A stretch of 64,000 nucleotides of DNA from Prorocentrum cordatum (GCA_963575745.1 CAUYUJ010022059.1:429823-493822); one strand, 5' to 3'; shown: positions 30,760 to 41,860, counted from the stretch's first letter. Made by a program: numbers and translations. The notes: a model not told the origin generated them from the letters alone.

Positions 30760-31004
30760 TGGGTGGGAGGGGCTCGGGGGCCACAGTTTTCCAGAAAATT
30801 GCAGGTCCGCAGCTTGAAGCTCGAAGCTCAAAGGAACAACAAAAAACACTTCACGGGGCAAGCCTCCAAAGGTGACATGGCCTCGCTGAAGCTCGAAGGA
30901 GGAGGACGATGAGGAGGAGGATCCCGCGCCTCTTTGGGTTGGAGGGGCTCGAGGGCCACAGCTCTCCGGAGAACGGAAGGTCCGCAGCCCGAACGAAGCT
31001 CGAA
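30760..31004 (+). repeat. tandem duplication, about 175-bp spacing
   Basis: GGAGGGGCTCGGGGGCCACAG...GGTCCGCAGC...GAAGCTCGAAG at 30760-30826 recurs with small changes at 30935-31004. Confidence 0.8.
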
Positions 31005-31207
31005 GGAGCAGCAGGAGGGTTACCCCGCGCCTCCTCCCTCCTCCCGGAGCCACCCCCCCAACCTCGCCGCCGACGAGGCGGACGGCCGCCCTGGGCCCCT
31101 TTGGGAGGCTGGCCGCCGCCGGAGCTGCCCCCGCGGCGCTGCTCTGCGGCGGCCTGGGCCCCCCTCGGAACGCGCGACCCCCGAGCCCCTCCCCTCTCCC
31201 CCTTGAC

Positions 31208-31305
31208 GTCGCTCGGACGTGTGCATTTCGTCTCGGCGAGGGCCATCGAGGAGCAGATTGGATGACCTTACGAAGAGCACGGGGAATGGACGTCCGAGCG
31301 ATGGC
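31208..31305 (+). mobile_element. MITE family M1, copy 1
   Basis: Left end TCGCTCGGACGTGTGCATTT. Right end GGGGAATGGACGTCCGAGCG. ACGTCCGAGCGATG is the inverse of the left end CATCGCTCGGACGT in the other copies. About 98 bp. Confidence 0.75.
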
Positions 31306-31540
31306 TTCTCCCCTATTCAATCCCGAATGCTCGGCGCCACGGCAACACCGCTCCGTTCCTGGAGGGACCGCGCCCCGGCGCGTAGAATGGAGCGTCCGTG
31401 CGTCCGTCCCCAGAATCAAGGCTCTTAGAGGTTCTTCGAGGTCCGACGTGCAAAAATCACGGCGGAAGGTTCTTACGTACCCTCTTCGATCTCCCAGGGC
31501 CCTCGCCGGGCACATGGACTGTCAAAGGCTACTACCGGCG

Positions 31541-31674
31541 GCGACGATAGGGGCGAATAGCCCAGGGGCGGGCATGACACGTAATCGCCCAGGAGCTCTT
31601 TCAAATACATAGATCATCGGCGCCCCTGGATACATGTATTGCTCCCCCCTGTGCTATTCGCCCCTAGTGTCGCC
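31541..31674. mobile_element. MITE-like element family M2, copy 1
   Basis: The left arm 31541-31569 (GGCGACGATAGGGGCGAATA...) and the reverse complement of the right arm 31646-31674 match at all but three or four of 29 positions. The loop is about 76 bp. Confidence 0.7.
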
Positions 31675-32999
31675 CCCGATACTGGGGCAAAAAACCGGTC
31701 CCGGGGCGCTGGGGCGCTGGCCACTTGCCTAACAGGGAACGGTGCCCTCGCTCGAGTGTTGGCCACATCTTCATGCTAGGGCGCTTGTGGTCTCCATCTT
31801 GGAGGGGTTATCCGGATTTTCCAGGGGGGGCGGTATTTTTGCAGATACGGTTTTTCGATGCAACATCGTAGGTCGAGACTTTAGAGGTGTCCGCTGTGGA
31901 AAATCACGAAGTCGGAAGTCGAGGTTGAGAAGACAGAGGATCGACGTTCGAGGATCGAGGTCGGGATTCGGGGTCGAGGCTTCTGAGCGTTCCTGGCCTC
32001 TTGTGGGCATCCGCCTCCCAGACCCCCTCGCGTCTCGAAACAACAGCACAACGGACGGGTTGTGGTCACGGTTGCGGCCTCGGGGGGGCTGCCACGCCTT
32101 GGGACTTTTTAGAAAGGGTCTAGGATAAACAGCACCTTAGGGAAGGGGGCGAGCCATCTGGGGCCTAGTTTTGTTGCCCTCGTCTCCCCTGACCTCGGAA
32201 CGTTTCGGATGTGTTCGGACGTCTTGAACAGTTGTTAGTTATGCTTCTTTCTGGATGCCTCCAGGGACCCCTGGTGGCCTCTGGAAAGCGCGGGGCCCTC
32301 GTTATGGGCACGCAGAAGGATTGCTGCTGCACCTCCCCTCAGGTTCAGTACGGAGACTCTGGGTTTTCGGAGGCAGTCGTTGGCCTCTTCTGCGCCTCCT
32401 CGCTCCCTGCTCGTCGAACGTCTCGGTAGTCCGACGTTACAGCAGCGTGCAGTATGTGTGAGGCCTCCCTCCTCCTTCTCCTCCTCCCCATCCCCCTCCT
32501 TCGGACTCCTGCTGCCTCTCGGCTCCCGCTCACTCGCTCCCTCGCTCCTCCACCTCCTCCGCCCCGCCTTTCCACCACGTCTCCTCAGCCCCGCTGTCGC
32601 CCCGTAGAGTCACCAACGAAGTCCTCCGAATTCACCCTGCCGCCCCCCCCCCGTCGAAGCTCGGCTGCCTTGTCCTACGGGCCGGCAGCCCTTGGCCGCG
32701 CGCGAGAGTGACCCCTCGTCAGGGTGGCCCCAAGTGCACGCCAGACCCCAGGCACGCAGTCCGCCGCTGTCGCACAGCATGCACCGATCGGCAAGCCGCG
32801 CACCCAAGAAAAGCCGCGATGGCCTCGGGCCACCCCTGCGCTTCAGCCGGTGCTCCTTCGGCCCGAGGCGACGCCCTCGGCTTGGACGGCGCCCGCGGCT
32901 GTCAGGAGCGGCGCGGGCACGACCGCCGCGCGGCCGCCGCTGCCCGCCCCGCTCGTCGATGGGTGAGGGGATCCTCTTACCCCCGCCATACCGACTAGG

Positions 33000-33112
33000 C
33001 ATCGCTCGGACGTGTGCATTTTTCCCCGGCAAGGACCAGCAAGGAGCATTTGTGGTTCACCTTGCGAAGAGAATGCACGCACGAAGCCGAAGAGTGCACA
33101 GGGAACGATGGC
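33000..33112 (+). mobile_element. MITE family M1, copy 2 (right end deleted)
   Basis: Starts CATCGCTCGGACGTGTGCATT and shares the interior AGGACCA...CGAAGAG with the others. The right end is reduced to GGGAACGATGGC, lacking the GGACGTCCGAG part. Confidence 0.7.
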
Positions 33113-35576
33113 CGAGCAGAGAAGCCAGGAGCCCCGAGGGAGAGGTGTCCTGGAGGGTGGCCGTTTCGGGGTCCCGGAGCCCCGCCCAGGCCACAGGACA
33201 ATCGAAGCGCGACTCGGGGTTTGGAGGCTGCCAGAAGGGTTCGTTGGACAAGGTTGGTTTCGCTGGACTCAAGGCCCCCCCAGCCCGACCTTAGGCACTC
33301 CAGCACGACCTGAGGCGCCCTAGCAGCCGTCGGAATCACCCTTCTTGAGCCAGACCTTCTCGCCGTCCTCGAGGGGTGAAAGGCGGGCACCCCCCCAGGG
33401 GAGCCCCAGGGTCCAAAGCCCTCTTTTCTCGGGGCCCATGTTTTATTATGTGCAAGCCGTGGTGGCCTCACGGATGAGGGCGCTCGGAGTGGCACATTCC
33501 AGTGGCCAGGCCTTCCCGCCCCCATGTCTGATCTGATGCGCTCCGTGGCGTTCATTGTTGCCGCGGAGGTGCACGTCCGAGGAAGGCGCGATGACCGGTT
33601 TGCCGCCTCGATCGGTTCTTTTTCGGTTTTCTCGGGCGTTCGTCAGTGCGTTCGGTTTTCGTGGCACGTGGGTCAGGCCCTCGGTCGGTGCCCCTGCGGA
33701 GTTTCCGAAAGCGGCCCGTCGGATGCAGCCGACCCTTGATACGACGTAGTTGAACCCCCTTCCCTCCCTTTGTCTCGCAGTTTGGGGCCACGGCTGAACG
33801 CAGCTCAAAAAGCTGCTCATGACCGCGTGTGTGACGGGTGAGGCTGCGGACTTTGAGGGTCTGGGGGCTTGTCTTGCCTTTCGATGCTTCCGAGGGCCAT
33901 CGGGGACCTCCGTATACGTCTGGAGCCTTCCACAATCCTGACTAGGTCTAGAGGGGACTCGCCAAATTCCGCCCTTGAGGCTTTCGCGTTTTTCGCGCCC
34001 CGAGGGCCATCTCCAGGCCATGAGGTTGTCGAACTTGTATACGGGAAGAACCAAGGGCTTAAGGGAAGGTGTCGACAACTCGGGGCCCGCGATGTCCAAA
34101 GGTCGAGGCGTCGGAGATTTGGGCAAGGGGGGAGCGCGGACATTCGCTCGACTGGCCGTGGGTGGGCATGGATCAGGTTCCTGCGGCGCCGCAAGACGGC
34201 GCCCTGAGGAGTGGATGTTGCGCTGCACCAGGGCTGAGTTGATTCCTCCACGGGTCAAGTGGATTGAGCTGAATCTTCTTCTTCTTCTATTTCCTTATCC
34301 TCATCCTCTGCATCCTCCTTCTCCTCCTCTCAGTCTATGGATTCCTCTTCTTCCTCCAGGCGAAAATTCCAAGCGCATACAGATACACCGATCTTCCCGA
34401 CGAGATCGCGTTCGACGGTGGAGAAATCTAGCAGCAAGCGAGCGCAGGCTGAAAGCAAACAGTTATTGTGCGGCCATGGGCCATGGCCCAAGGAGCTCCA
34501 AGCAACTGCATTATAATACGGGGTTCTCTCTAACATCCGAATTGATGCGTTGCGCTGTCAATGTCATCGTTCCGCGCATTCCGCTGGCCCAGTTGAAGGA
34601 ATATCTCAAAATCACAGGGCGTACCATGGACTGAAGAGTGTAGGAGATGTGGAGGAGAGGGGTGACAAGGACGAGGGTAAGGGGAGGGGCACGGGGGTGG
34701 GGAGGGAGGAGGACACAGAAGAGTAGAACGAAGGCGAGGAGAAGGATTACCGCATTGGATCGAGGCTTGTCCTAAAGAAGTCGAGATGTGCCTAGCTCGC
34801 ATCAAGTCCGTGCGAATCACACTTCGAACATGATTCGATATTGATTTAGTGTGTTGGCTGATGGTACCCCCCTAACATCAGACGACATAATGGTTTTCCA
34901 TGAGCGGACGCCTGGGACCATACCCCGCGGGACGCCCCTGGGCTGCCCCATGGGCCCGAAGTCAGAGCCCCAGGAGGCGGGTATCGACGAGAAAGCGCCA
35001 GGATCGAAAACGCCAGTCCGTTAGTGATCGTTTTCTTATTCATTGTTTTGCCGATTGGCGCGGGCCCTCGCAGCCCCTCCCCCCATGGAGTGGATCTCGG
35101 CTGTTTTTGGCGCCTGTCACAAGCAGGTGGAGTCTCTCCCATAGGACGCACTGTTGTAAACAGTCGCGCTAAGCAGAAGTCCAGAGCCAGACCCTCCCCC
35201 CTGCCCCCCCCTTCCGCCCAATGTCGAAACGCCGAACAAGAAAACGTTCACCAGGTCTGGGTCCGCTGCGGCTCGATTCGGACTCCGATCTTCCCCATCC
35301 TGGTGCATCGGCTATGCGTCGCCATCTTCCGACCCCGTGTGTCCGCACCCCCAAATTGAGCACGGAAGAGCACGGAGTCGTTTGCGCGAACATTCGCGCG
35401 CAAATTGCCCGCTCAGGATGGTGCGTCATCTTCCACTGTAGCGTGCCGCGCTGGCGGCCCGCGCGAGCTGCGGCGCAAGGTCTGTATTTTTTCTCGGGTA
35501 AGACCCGTCCCGCTTCGTCGCTCACCGGGGCGGTGCCGTTCCCGGACCCCGTAGGAGTTGCACATACGGGACGCAG

Positions 35577-35803
35577 GCGCGGGCGGCACCACGGCGTCGC
35601 TGAGGGCGGCGTCAGCCGCCGCAGGCGCCGCGGGCGACCCGCCGCGCGTCCCGGTCCCGCCCGCGTGGCGCCTGCCGGCCCTGACGTGCGCGTCGTGGGC
35701 GTGCGGCTCCTTGCTGCTGGCAGCCTGGGACGGCGAGGCCGTGGTGGTCTCGTCGCTGAGCCGCGCCGCCGATGGGCACGAGGTGTCGGGGGTGCAAGAG
35801 CCA
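35577..35803 (+). CDS. gene C exon 8 (probable)
   Basis: An AG acceptor at 35575-35576 is followed by an open frame of about 75 codons: Ala/Gly-rich start, then PPAWRLPALTCASWACGSLL and LAAWDGEAVVVSSLSRAADG. The hydrophobic-then-Trp-Asp-Gly pattern suggests a folded exposed domain, possibly with strands as in a propeller. This is inference. It ends near GCCAGAG before a family A intron. Confidence 0.45.
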
Positions 35804-35940
35804 GAGGAGGAACAGATATCGATAATACCGCCACCCTTCCCGCGTCGCAAGGGCTGAGCGCACCTCGAAATCATGGCCAGAACGCACCCTAGGAGAAGCC
35901 CACGAAGTAGCGGCATCGGCATCTGTTTGTTTCCCCGAAG
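35804..35940 (+). mobile_element. introner-like intron, family A
   Basis: The left end GAACAGATATCGATAATACCGCC and the right end GCGGCATCGGCATCTGTTTG are inverted relative to each other and resemble the ends of intron 1. GGCCAGAACGCAC in the middle is the family A core. The acceptor is CCCGAAG. Confidence 0.5.
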
Positions 35941-36130
35941 AGCTTCCCGGTTGCACCAGTGCCTAATGCTTCAGTACGCCGGCCCGCAGGGTCCAGGCCG
36001 TCCTGGGCCCCAGGGTGGCGCGTGCAGGCCCGAGGCCAGGAGGGCGGTGTGCAGCCACGCAGACGGCGTCACACGTAAGGCCACGCTATGCAGCCGCGTA
36101 AACGGCCGCAGTAAACAGTCACGTATACAT

Positions 36131-36335
36131 CGGGTATAGCTGGGACCCCAGGCAAGGGGACCCGGTTAGTAGTAGGGCCCCAGAGCCCCTAAACCAGGTC
36201 TGACGTAGCTGGAGTTTTTCCGGGTGACGGCAGTTCCGGTTCGTGGAACGGGGCTTGGGGGGCGCCCCCAAGTACACATCATTAAACCAAGTCCCACTAA
36301 ACCCAGTTCTGCCAACGCCCGAATGCAGCTATACC
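36131..36335. mobile_element. possible foldback element, 10-bp ends
   Basis: GGTATAGCTG at about 36132 is inverted as CAGCTATACC at about 36326-36335. Internal CTAAACC/GGTTTAGT-type segments are also inverted. The arms are short, so this is tentative. Confidence 0.35.
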
Positions 36336-36450
36336 AGGGCCCCAGATGGCCTTCATTAAGCGCTGCTGGTGGTATCGGTCCCCTTTGCGTCAGGAGCGCA
36401 TGCGCGCTCCGCTCCGCGCGCGCGTGGCCGTCCTTGCCTCGCAGCGTTCA

Positions 36451-36657
36451 GGGGCAACGATAGGGGGGGATAAGCATAGGGGAGGGGGCATCGACCCCCA
36501 ATCGCCCACGGATCGCCGACGCAGGCCCGATCGCCCCAACCTGCCCAGGACCGTGCGGATTGACTATCGGTTGCTTTTTGCCGATCTATCGGCGATGCAT
36601 CGCCGATTCCAGGTTGATGTGCCCCCCCCTATGCCAGTCCCCCCCGATCGTTGCCCC
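36451..36657. mobile_element. MITE-like element family M2, copy 2
   Basis: The left arm GGGGCAACGATAGGGGGGGA (36451 on) and the reverse complement of the right arm (36623-36657) match over about 32 bp with few differences. The arm also resembles that of the copy at 31541. The interior has further small palindromes (GCCGATCTATCGGCGATG near 36580). Confidence 0.7.
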
Positions 36658-36935
36658 GCCAGCGTCGCCACCCCGGACCGCTGCAGGGGCAGCAGGATCC
36701 GTGGCACCAGGGGCACGTCCCGGCGGCGGCTTTCTTTCGCCCCGTCCCGAAGAGGCCCTCGCTGGGCCACGGGGCCCTCGTCCCTGGCTGGCGCAGCACG
36801 GGGGGTCCATTGTGCAGATCGGAAAGGGCGGGGTCTGGAGCCCCGACGGGTGGAGGCGTCGTTGGAGGGCCAAGCCTACCTGCTTCTGGAAGGCCAACAT
36901 TGGCGCCGATGCCAAATACCGTTTTCACGTTCTAG

Positions 36936-36988
36936 CCGAAAGCGTCTATGGACACAGTGGGTGCCATGACGTCCATAGACACTTTCGG
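36936..36988. repeat. near-perfect 18-bp hairpin
   Basis: CCGAAAGCGTCTATGGAC (36936-36953) and GTCCATAGACACTTTCGG (36971-36988) pair at 17 of 18 positions around a 17-base loop. Confidence 0.85.
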
Positions 36989-37474
36989 GGTGGATACGGC
37001 TATGGGCAACGTGGCCGTTGCGTTCGGCGCGGTGCAAGGCCGGAGAAAGGGTAGATCCGTCTACGATATGTTCCTGTTTTAGAGCAGGTCCCACATGGTG
37101 CTCCAAAAGCGTCGGAGGCTTGGAAGGTTGCCTTCTGCGAGGGAAGTCTTACCAGGCTTGTGCGGGCCATTCTGCTAGAGTCTCGTCGCGTGGGAGCTGG
37201 GCGAAGAGCTCGTGCGATCTGGACCTCCTTCGAGAGCCACGGCCGTGGTGGTGAGAGGTGCCCAGCCAGCGAGGAGGGCCACGTCATCTTGCCTCGCGGT
37301 GCTTGGCAGTGCCCTCCCGCCAGGACCTCCGACGACGTGTTGACTTCTGGATCCCGTCCTGGGGACCAACTTTCATCTTGGGTCGTGTCGTGACTGCCCC
37401 AGGGCCCTGAAACAGCTCCTGGAGGCCGAGATTTGCGATAACAAAATATAATTTCATATGGCGGGTGCCTGAGC

Positions 37475-37975
37475 CATGAGGCTCGGCGAGGTAGACCCTC
37501 TTCCCCTCACCGTCCTCCGTCCTCCCCTCCATCCTCCCTCCCCTCATCGTTTGAATCTCCGGTCATTGCGTCCAGGCCGATTGGATGGCGCTCCGCGGGT
37601 GCTGGAACCATGAGGCTCGGCGAGGTAGGCCCTCTTCCCCTCCCCGTCCTCCGTCCTCCCCTCCCTTCTCCCTCCCCCCCTCGGTTGAATCTCCGGCCAT
37701 TGCGTCCAGGCTGGCTGGATGGCGCTCCGCGCGTGCCGGAGTTATGAGGCTGGGCGAGGTAGGCCCTCCTCTTCTCCCCGTCCTCCATCCTCCGTCCTCC
37801 CCTCCCTCCTCCTTCCCCTCCTTTCTTGAATCTCCAGCCACTGCGTCCAGGCCGGCTGGACGGCGCTCCGCACGTGCCAGAGCAATGTTGCTCGGCGAGG
37901 TTGACCCTCTTCTTCTCCCCGTCCTCCGTCCTCGGTCTTCCGTCCTCCTCTCCGCACTCCCCCTCTTCCTCCCCC
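37475..37975 (+). repeat. tandem repeat, 134-141 bp unit, 3.6 copies
   Basis: Units begin at CATGAGGCTCGGCGAGGTAG or variants at 37475, 37609, 37743 and 37884. Each includes a pyrimidine tract and TGAATCTCC...CATTGCGTCCAGGC. Confidence 0.9.
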
Positions 37976-39909
37976 TTTTGTTTTGCAGGTGTGTCCGAGG
38001 CTTTGCTTAGGGTCCTTCGTCCGTCCCCTAGCGGGGTCGGGACTGCCTCCTTTTTCTTCTCCTTCCTCCCTCCTCCTCTCCCTCCCCTCCCTCCTCTCCT
38101 CCTGCTCCCCCCCCTCGTTTGAAACCTGGAGGTGGCGTCCCGCCCCTGCGGGTCAAGCCGCGGGTGGTTCGCAGCGCCCCGGGCCTCTTGGCCACTTGTC
38201 CCTGGTAAGGGCGGTTCGCCTGCAGCGGGTGGCCGCCTGCCGCGCGGTGAATTTTTTGTTTGTTCCTTCCTCCTCGCGGGAGTTTCACTCCAATCTTGAC
38301 CACTATCTTGAGAGCCGCCTAGCTCTCACAGTACCGCCCAGCTTTCGCTTTGCCTCCTTGCCCCTCCTCCCTCTCTCCTCCCCGCCCCTCTCCGCGACGC
38401 TAGCCTCGGCCGCGCGGCATTCGCTGGGGCGTCCGCCCCGTTATGTTTCTTGTGCTGTACCGCTAAAGTCTTTGTCCCCCTCCTGTACCCAGGAGCCGGG
38501 CTTCTCTAGGGATGACTCGCGTTTATGCTTATTTGCCGAGCCATTTTGGCTAGGGGCTAAGGCCTCGGGGAGGCACGAGGGGTGTTCCGCATACCGCGGT
38601 CGCGCGCATCAGAACGCGCGCGGGAGGTCCGTTCTCGAGGAGTTCCCGTCAGGGGTCTGTCGCTCTTCTCCTTCTTCCTTCTCCTCCTCTTCCTCCCCCT
38701 CCTCCCTCCCCTCACCCCGCTGGCGCTGATACGTTTTAGGGGTTCATTCGTATCGCTCCAAGCTCTTTTCCTGGAACCCGCGGTGGATTTATGGACGAGT
38801 GGATCGGCAGGGTGTTCGTCGTGGAGGAAAAAAAATTGCGCAGAACACGGAGCCAGCGCAGCTTGGGCGAGGCTCGAAGAAGCTTGGGACGAGCGACGGC
38901 GCCAGCAGCAGCTGGAGCGGGAGCGGGAGCGGCCCTGGTTCGGGAGGGGGGCCCTGCAGGCGCGCAGAAGGGAGTGCCGTGGGCGGGAGCCCGCATCCTC
39001 CTCGGCCTCGCTGTTCGGGCGCTGTGGTTGCGACGTCACATGTCTAGTGCAAAGAACGTGCATGGGATCGCGTCTCCAGGGGAGTGCGCCTCGGAGTCCA
39101 GACCTCGAGGGCACGGATATGGAGTTGTTCCTCACCTGTGGGGGCGGTCGTCGACGTCGTCGTTTCTGGAAATCGTCGAAATCCCCGTCTCATTATCGAA
39201 ATCATTGGTGTTCATCATATTACATACGTAGACGAGCGAACATTAAGATCATGGGAATATCTGGGGCGCCCATGCCTCCGAAAACGTCCATCTGATTCGA
39301 TTCCCCTCCTCGATCCTGCCGCCCCTCCACGCAGAGGGAGAGGATGTGGTCGGAGCCCGACGTGTGACCACATGCACTTCTTGAAACTCGAGTCTCCAAC
39401 AGCCCCTGGGGGTGCACGTGGTCACTTTTTCAGTCACCTGGGGACAGAGAACGTCACTGTCTCCACCTCTCGAAATCATCCGTCAACAGGTTCCTTGGGA
39501 GTCGTGGCCTCCGCTAACAGAGCGTCTATACCACCCCGAGGCCCAGTGTGGCTCTGGCCAGGCCCCGTAGCGTGCAGCTGATTTTTGCGTGTGGCGGATC
39601 AGGGCACCCGAAATCCCCATGTTGGCCGGTGTTCCATCCTGGATGCAATTTCGACGGTCCCCAGGGCCCAAGCCCAGGCGCCCAGGCGCCCAGGGGCCGA
39701 GATCTCGAGGAGAGCCCTCCTGCGCGCTTGCCACGCAGCCCCGCGAGAGGCCCGCTGGACCCTTGAGCCTGGCTTCCGGCTGACGCCCGCCCTCGCCCCG
39801 CGCTGCCCGCCCATCTGGGCCCAGCGTGTCGCGGGGTGCCTCACCGACGCCGCGGGCGGCGCCGCGTACGGCGGCATTCGCGGGCTCTGGCTGGGGCCCA
39901 GGCAGGGCC

Positions 39910-40110
39910 GCCTCTGCAATCCTATCCGATGCGATCCGATTCGCCAGCTGGGGCCGCGGTTCCGACTCGATAAGATCCAGCTAGATTCACCGGCATCGGC
40001 CAGGGCTTGCCAGAGCTGGGCGCGGCAATCCGATTTCGATTCAATTCGGGGGCATTCGCTGGCGATCCGATCTGTTGCCGATCCGATCCGATTTGGCGAC
40101 TCGATCCAGA
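39910..40110 (+). repeat. GATCCGAT-rich degenerate repeat
   Basis: Many GATCCGAT, AATCCGAT and GATTCGA variants within 200 bp. No regular period. Confidence 0.7.
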
Positions 40111-40501
40111 TCAGGCCTTCCAGGCGGGACGTCGCTTCCGACGGTCACCACCCACCGAACCACCCCAACCAACCCGAAGGCCCCAATTTGCTCTCCATCC
40201 CCAGTGGGGGGGGGCGCCAGAGAACACTGAAAGAGTACATGTGGATCGGGTTAGGTTGGGGTGGTCTGGTACGCAGTCCGAAGGTGCTGCCGTTGTCGAC
40301 GACGGCCACCACGGCCACGACGTCGACGACGAACGCGCTCCCTGGGGGCTCTTGGCTTCCAGGCCGGGACCCGTCGCGGGCCTGAGGCGTGCTGTGGGCT
40401 CCGGCGTCAAGGTTTTCGATGGCGCAGTCTTCGTACGTCTTTTGTTTCGCATGTTGTTCGTTGCTTCTCGGCCACCACGCGCAGAGGGAGGTAAGGGGAG
40501 A

Positions 40502-40608
40502 GGGAAGTCTTCTTAGAAGCACCCCTGGTTCTTAGAAGGCGCGGGCCTTTTCTGCAGATGGAGGGTCGGCGCCTTCTAAGAAGCTGCCTCCTTCTAAGAA
40601 GTCTTCCC
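40502..40608. mobile_element. foldback element with 40-bp arms
   Basis: The arm 40502-40542 (GGGAAGTCTTCTTAGAAG...TTCTTAGAAGGCGC) and the reverse complement of 40569-40608 match over most of 40 bp. Each arm itself holds two CTTCTTAGAAG-like palindromes. The loop is about 26 bp. Confidence 0.75.
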
Positions 40609-40883
40609 TCGTCTCCCTCCCCCCTTCTGCGCGCCGCCAAGCCTTGTGAGCTTCGGAGGGATGCCTCCACCTAGGCCTCCCCTGTCCCGTGCAGAAGACG
40701 GTTCTGGATGACAGAGGCGATTGTACGTAAAGCTCCCGAGGTCCAGGGTCCGGTTCCCACAGGGCAATTTTGCGACAAGGACACGTCCCCGAGTTCAGGT
40801 TCAGGGCCAGCACGGAGGACGAAATTTTGTACACTGGGCGTCGGGGTCCGGATGGGGAGGGGGCCCCTCTGGCCCGCGATCAG

Positions 40884-41085
40884 GGGCGCCTCGCTGGGGG
40901 TGTTGGCCAGCGGCGGCAGCTTCCTGGACGGCTGGGACCTTGAGCGGGGCGTGTTCCTGGGCCGTTGGCAACTCGGGGGCGGAGCTGCCGTGGCGGCGTG
41001 CCACGGCGGCCAGGAGTGCTGCCGGAAGCTCTCACGCCGGCGGCGCGCCGAAGGGGCTGGCGCGAGGGGGTCGGCTCTTCCAAGA
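40884..41085 (+). CDS. possible later exon of gene C
   Basis: After the AG at 40882-40883 the frame reads GASLGVLASGGSFLDGWDLE then RGVFLGRWQLGGGAAVAACH. The regular Gly and Trp-Asp spacing resembles the strand pattern of exon 8. The 3' end is not defined. Confidence 0.35.
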
Positions 41086-41459
41086 AGGCAGAGGGTCCTA
41101 ATCTTTCAGGCGATCGCAGACATGGATCAAGGGGGCGTGGATTACAGTCGGCCCGGATTAGTAGGTCGACCCTGCCAATTCAAGGGTACCCTTGTGTCCT
41201 GTGTCTCGCGACCCATGCCTTCTTGCATTCCTATGGCGATGTGGCCCTCGGAAGGGTCTTGTGACCTCTCGCGTGTCTTGTCCAATGAAGTCCGACTGTA
41301 GCGGCGGGTCCCGTTTCCATGGGAAATCATGAATTTCTGCCGCCGAACGAGGCGGCACCGGCTGCATTCTGGGGAGGACACCTCCCCCGATCCATGGAAT
41401 TGGCGACCGCGCGCCAAATCCATAGATCGCTAATCCATGTTTGCGCGCCCCCGACTCTT

Positions 41460-41574
41460 GGCATCGCTCGGACGTGTGCATTTTTCTCGGCGCGGACCAT
41501 CGAGGAGCCTTTGGGGTCATCTTGGGAGGCACGAGGCCGAAACACGCATGGGGAATGGACGTCCGAGCGATGGC
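41460..41574 (+). mobile_element. MITE family M1, copy 3 (best preserved)
   Basis: Left end GCATCGCTCGGACGTGTGCA. Right end GGACGTCCGAGCGATGGC. The outer 14 bp (CATCGCTCGGACGT) are a perfect inverted repeat. About 115 bp. Confidence 0.8.
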
Positions 41575-41694
41575 GAGTACTGCCCTCCCTGAAGCCTTCT
41601 CAGAGGCCTCCGAGCCCCTTTCAAAGAGGCCCTCCTGCCTTCTCGGAGATCACCCCCCGCATGAGCGCCGCCAGCGAAGAGACGGGGGGTAGAG

Positions 41695-41852
41695 TTAAGT
41701 CGGGCCTGTCCCTCCACAGGAGGAATATTCAAAAATACAGAAAATGCTCTGGAGACGATTTTTTTTACATTTTGGGGATAGTTTGAATCTTTTTTAGATT
41801 ATTCTGAATTTTTCGCCCGAAATCCCCCTGTAGGGGGACATGCCCGACCTAA
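41695..41852. mobile_element. MITE with 8-bp target duplication (family M3)
   Basis: 158 bp. GGGTAGAG is present at both sides (41687-41694, 41853-41860). The ends TTAAGTCGGGCCTGTCCC and, inverted, TTAGGTCGGGCATGTCCC match at 16 of 18 positions, and homology continues into CCACAGGAGGA/CTACAGGGGGA. The interior is AT-rich, unlike the surroundings. An 8-bp duplication is typical of hAT transposons, but assignment is inference. Confidence 0.8.
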
Positions 41853-41860
41853 GGGTAGAG

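Larger units (their letters stand above)
29626..35576 (+). other. long intron (about 6 kb) of gene C with MITE-like insertions
   Basis: No certain exon is seen. It holds pyrimidine-rich tracts (29630-29890, 32450-32590, 34270-34350), (GA)n near 30260, the duplicated block at 30760-31004, and MITE-like elements at 31208, 31541 and 33000. Short GC-rich open stretches at 31045-31200 and 32700-32960 could be exons but show no family resemblance. Confidence 0.45.
35941..40883 (+). other. further introns and possible exons of gene C
   Basis: No exon is certain. Candidates are 36683-36890 (after CTGCAG) and 39790-39900 (WAQRVAGCLTDAAGG-like). Repeats in this stretch are listed separately. Pyrimidine-rich tracts at 37500-38120 and 38660-38720 resemble intron DNA. 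Confidence 0.35.
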
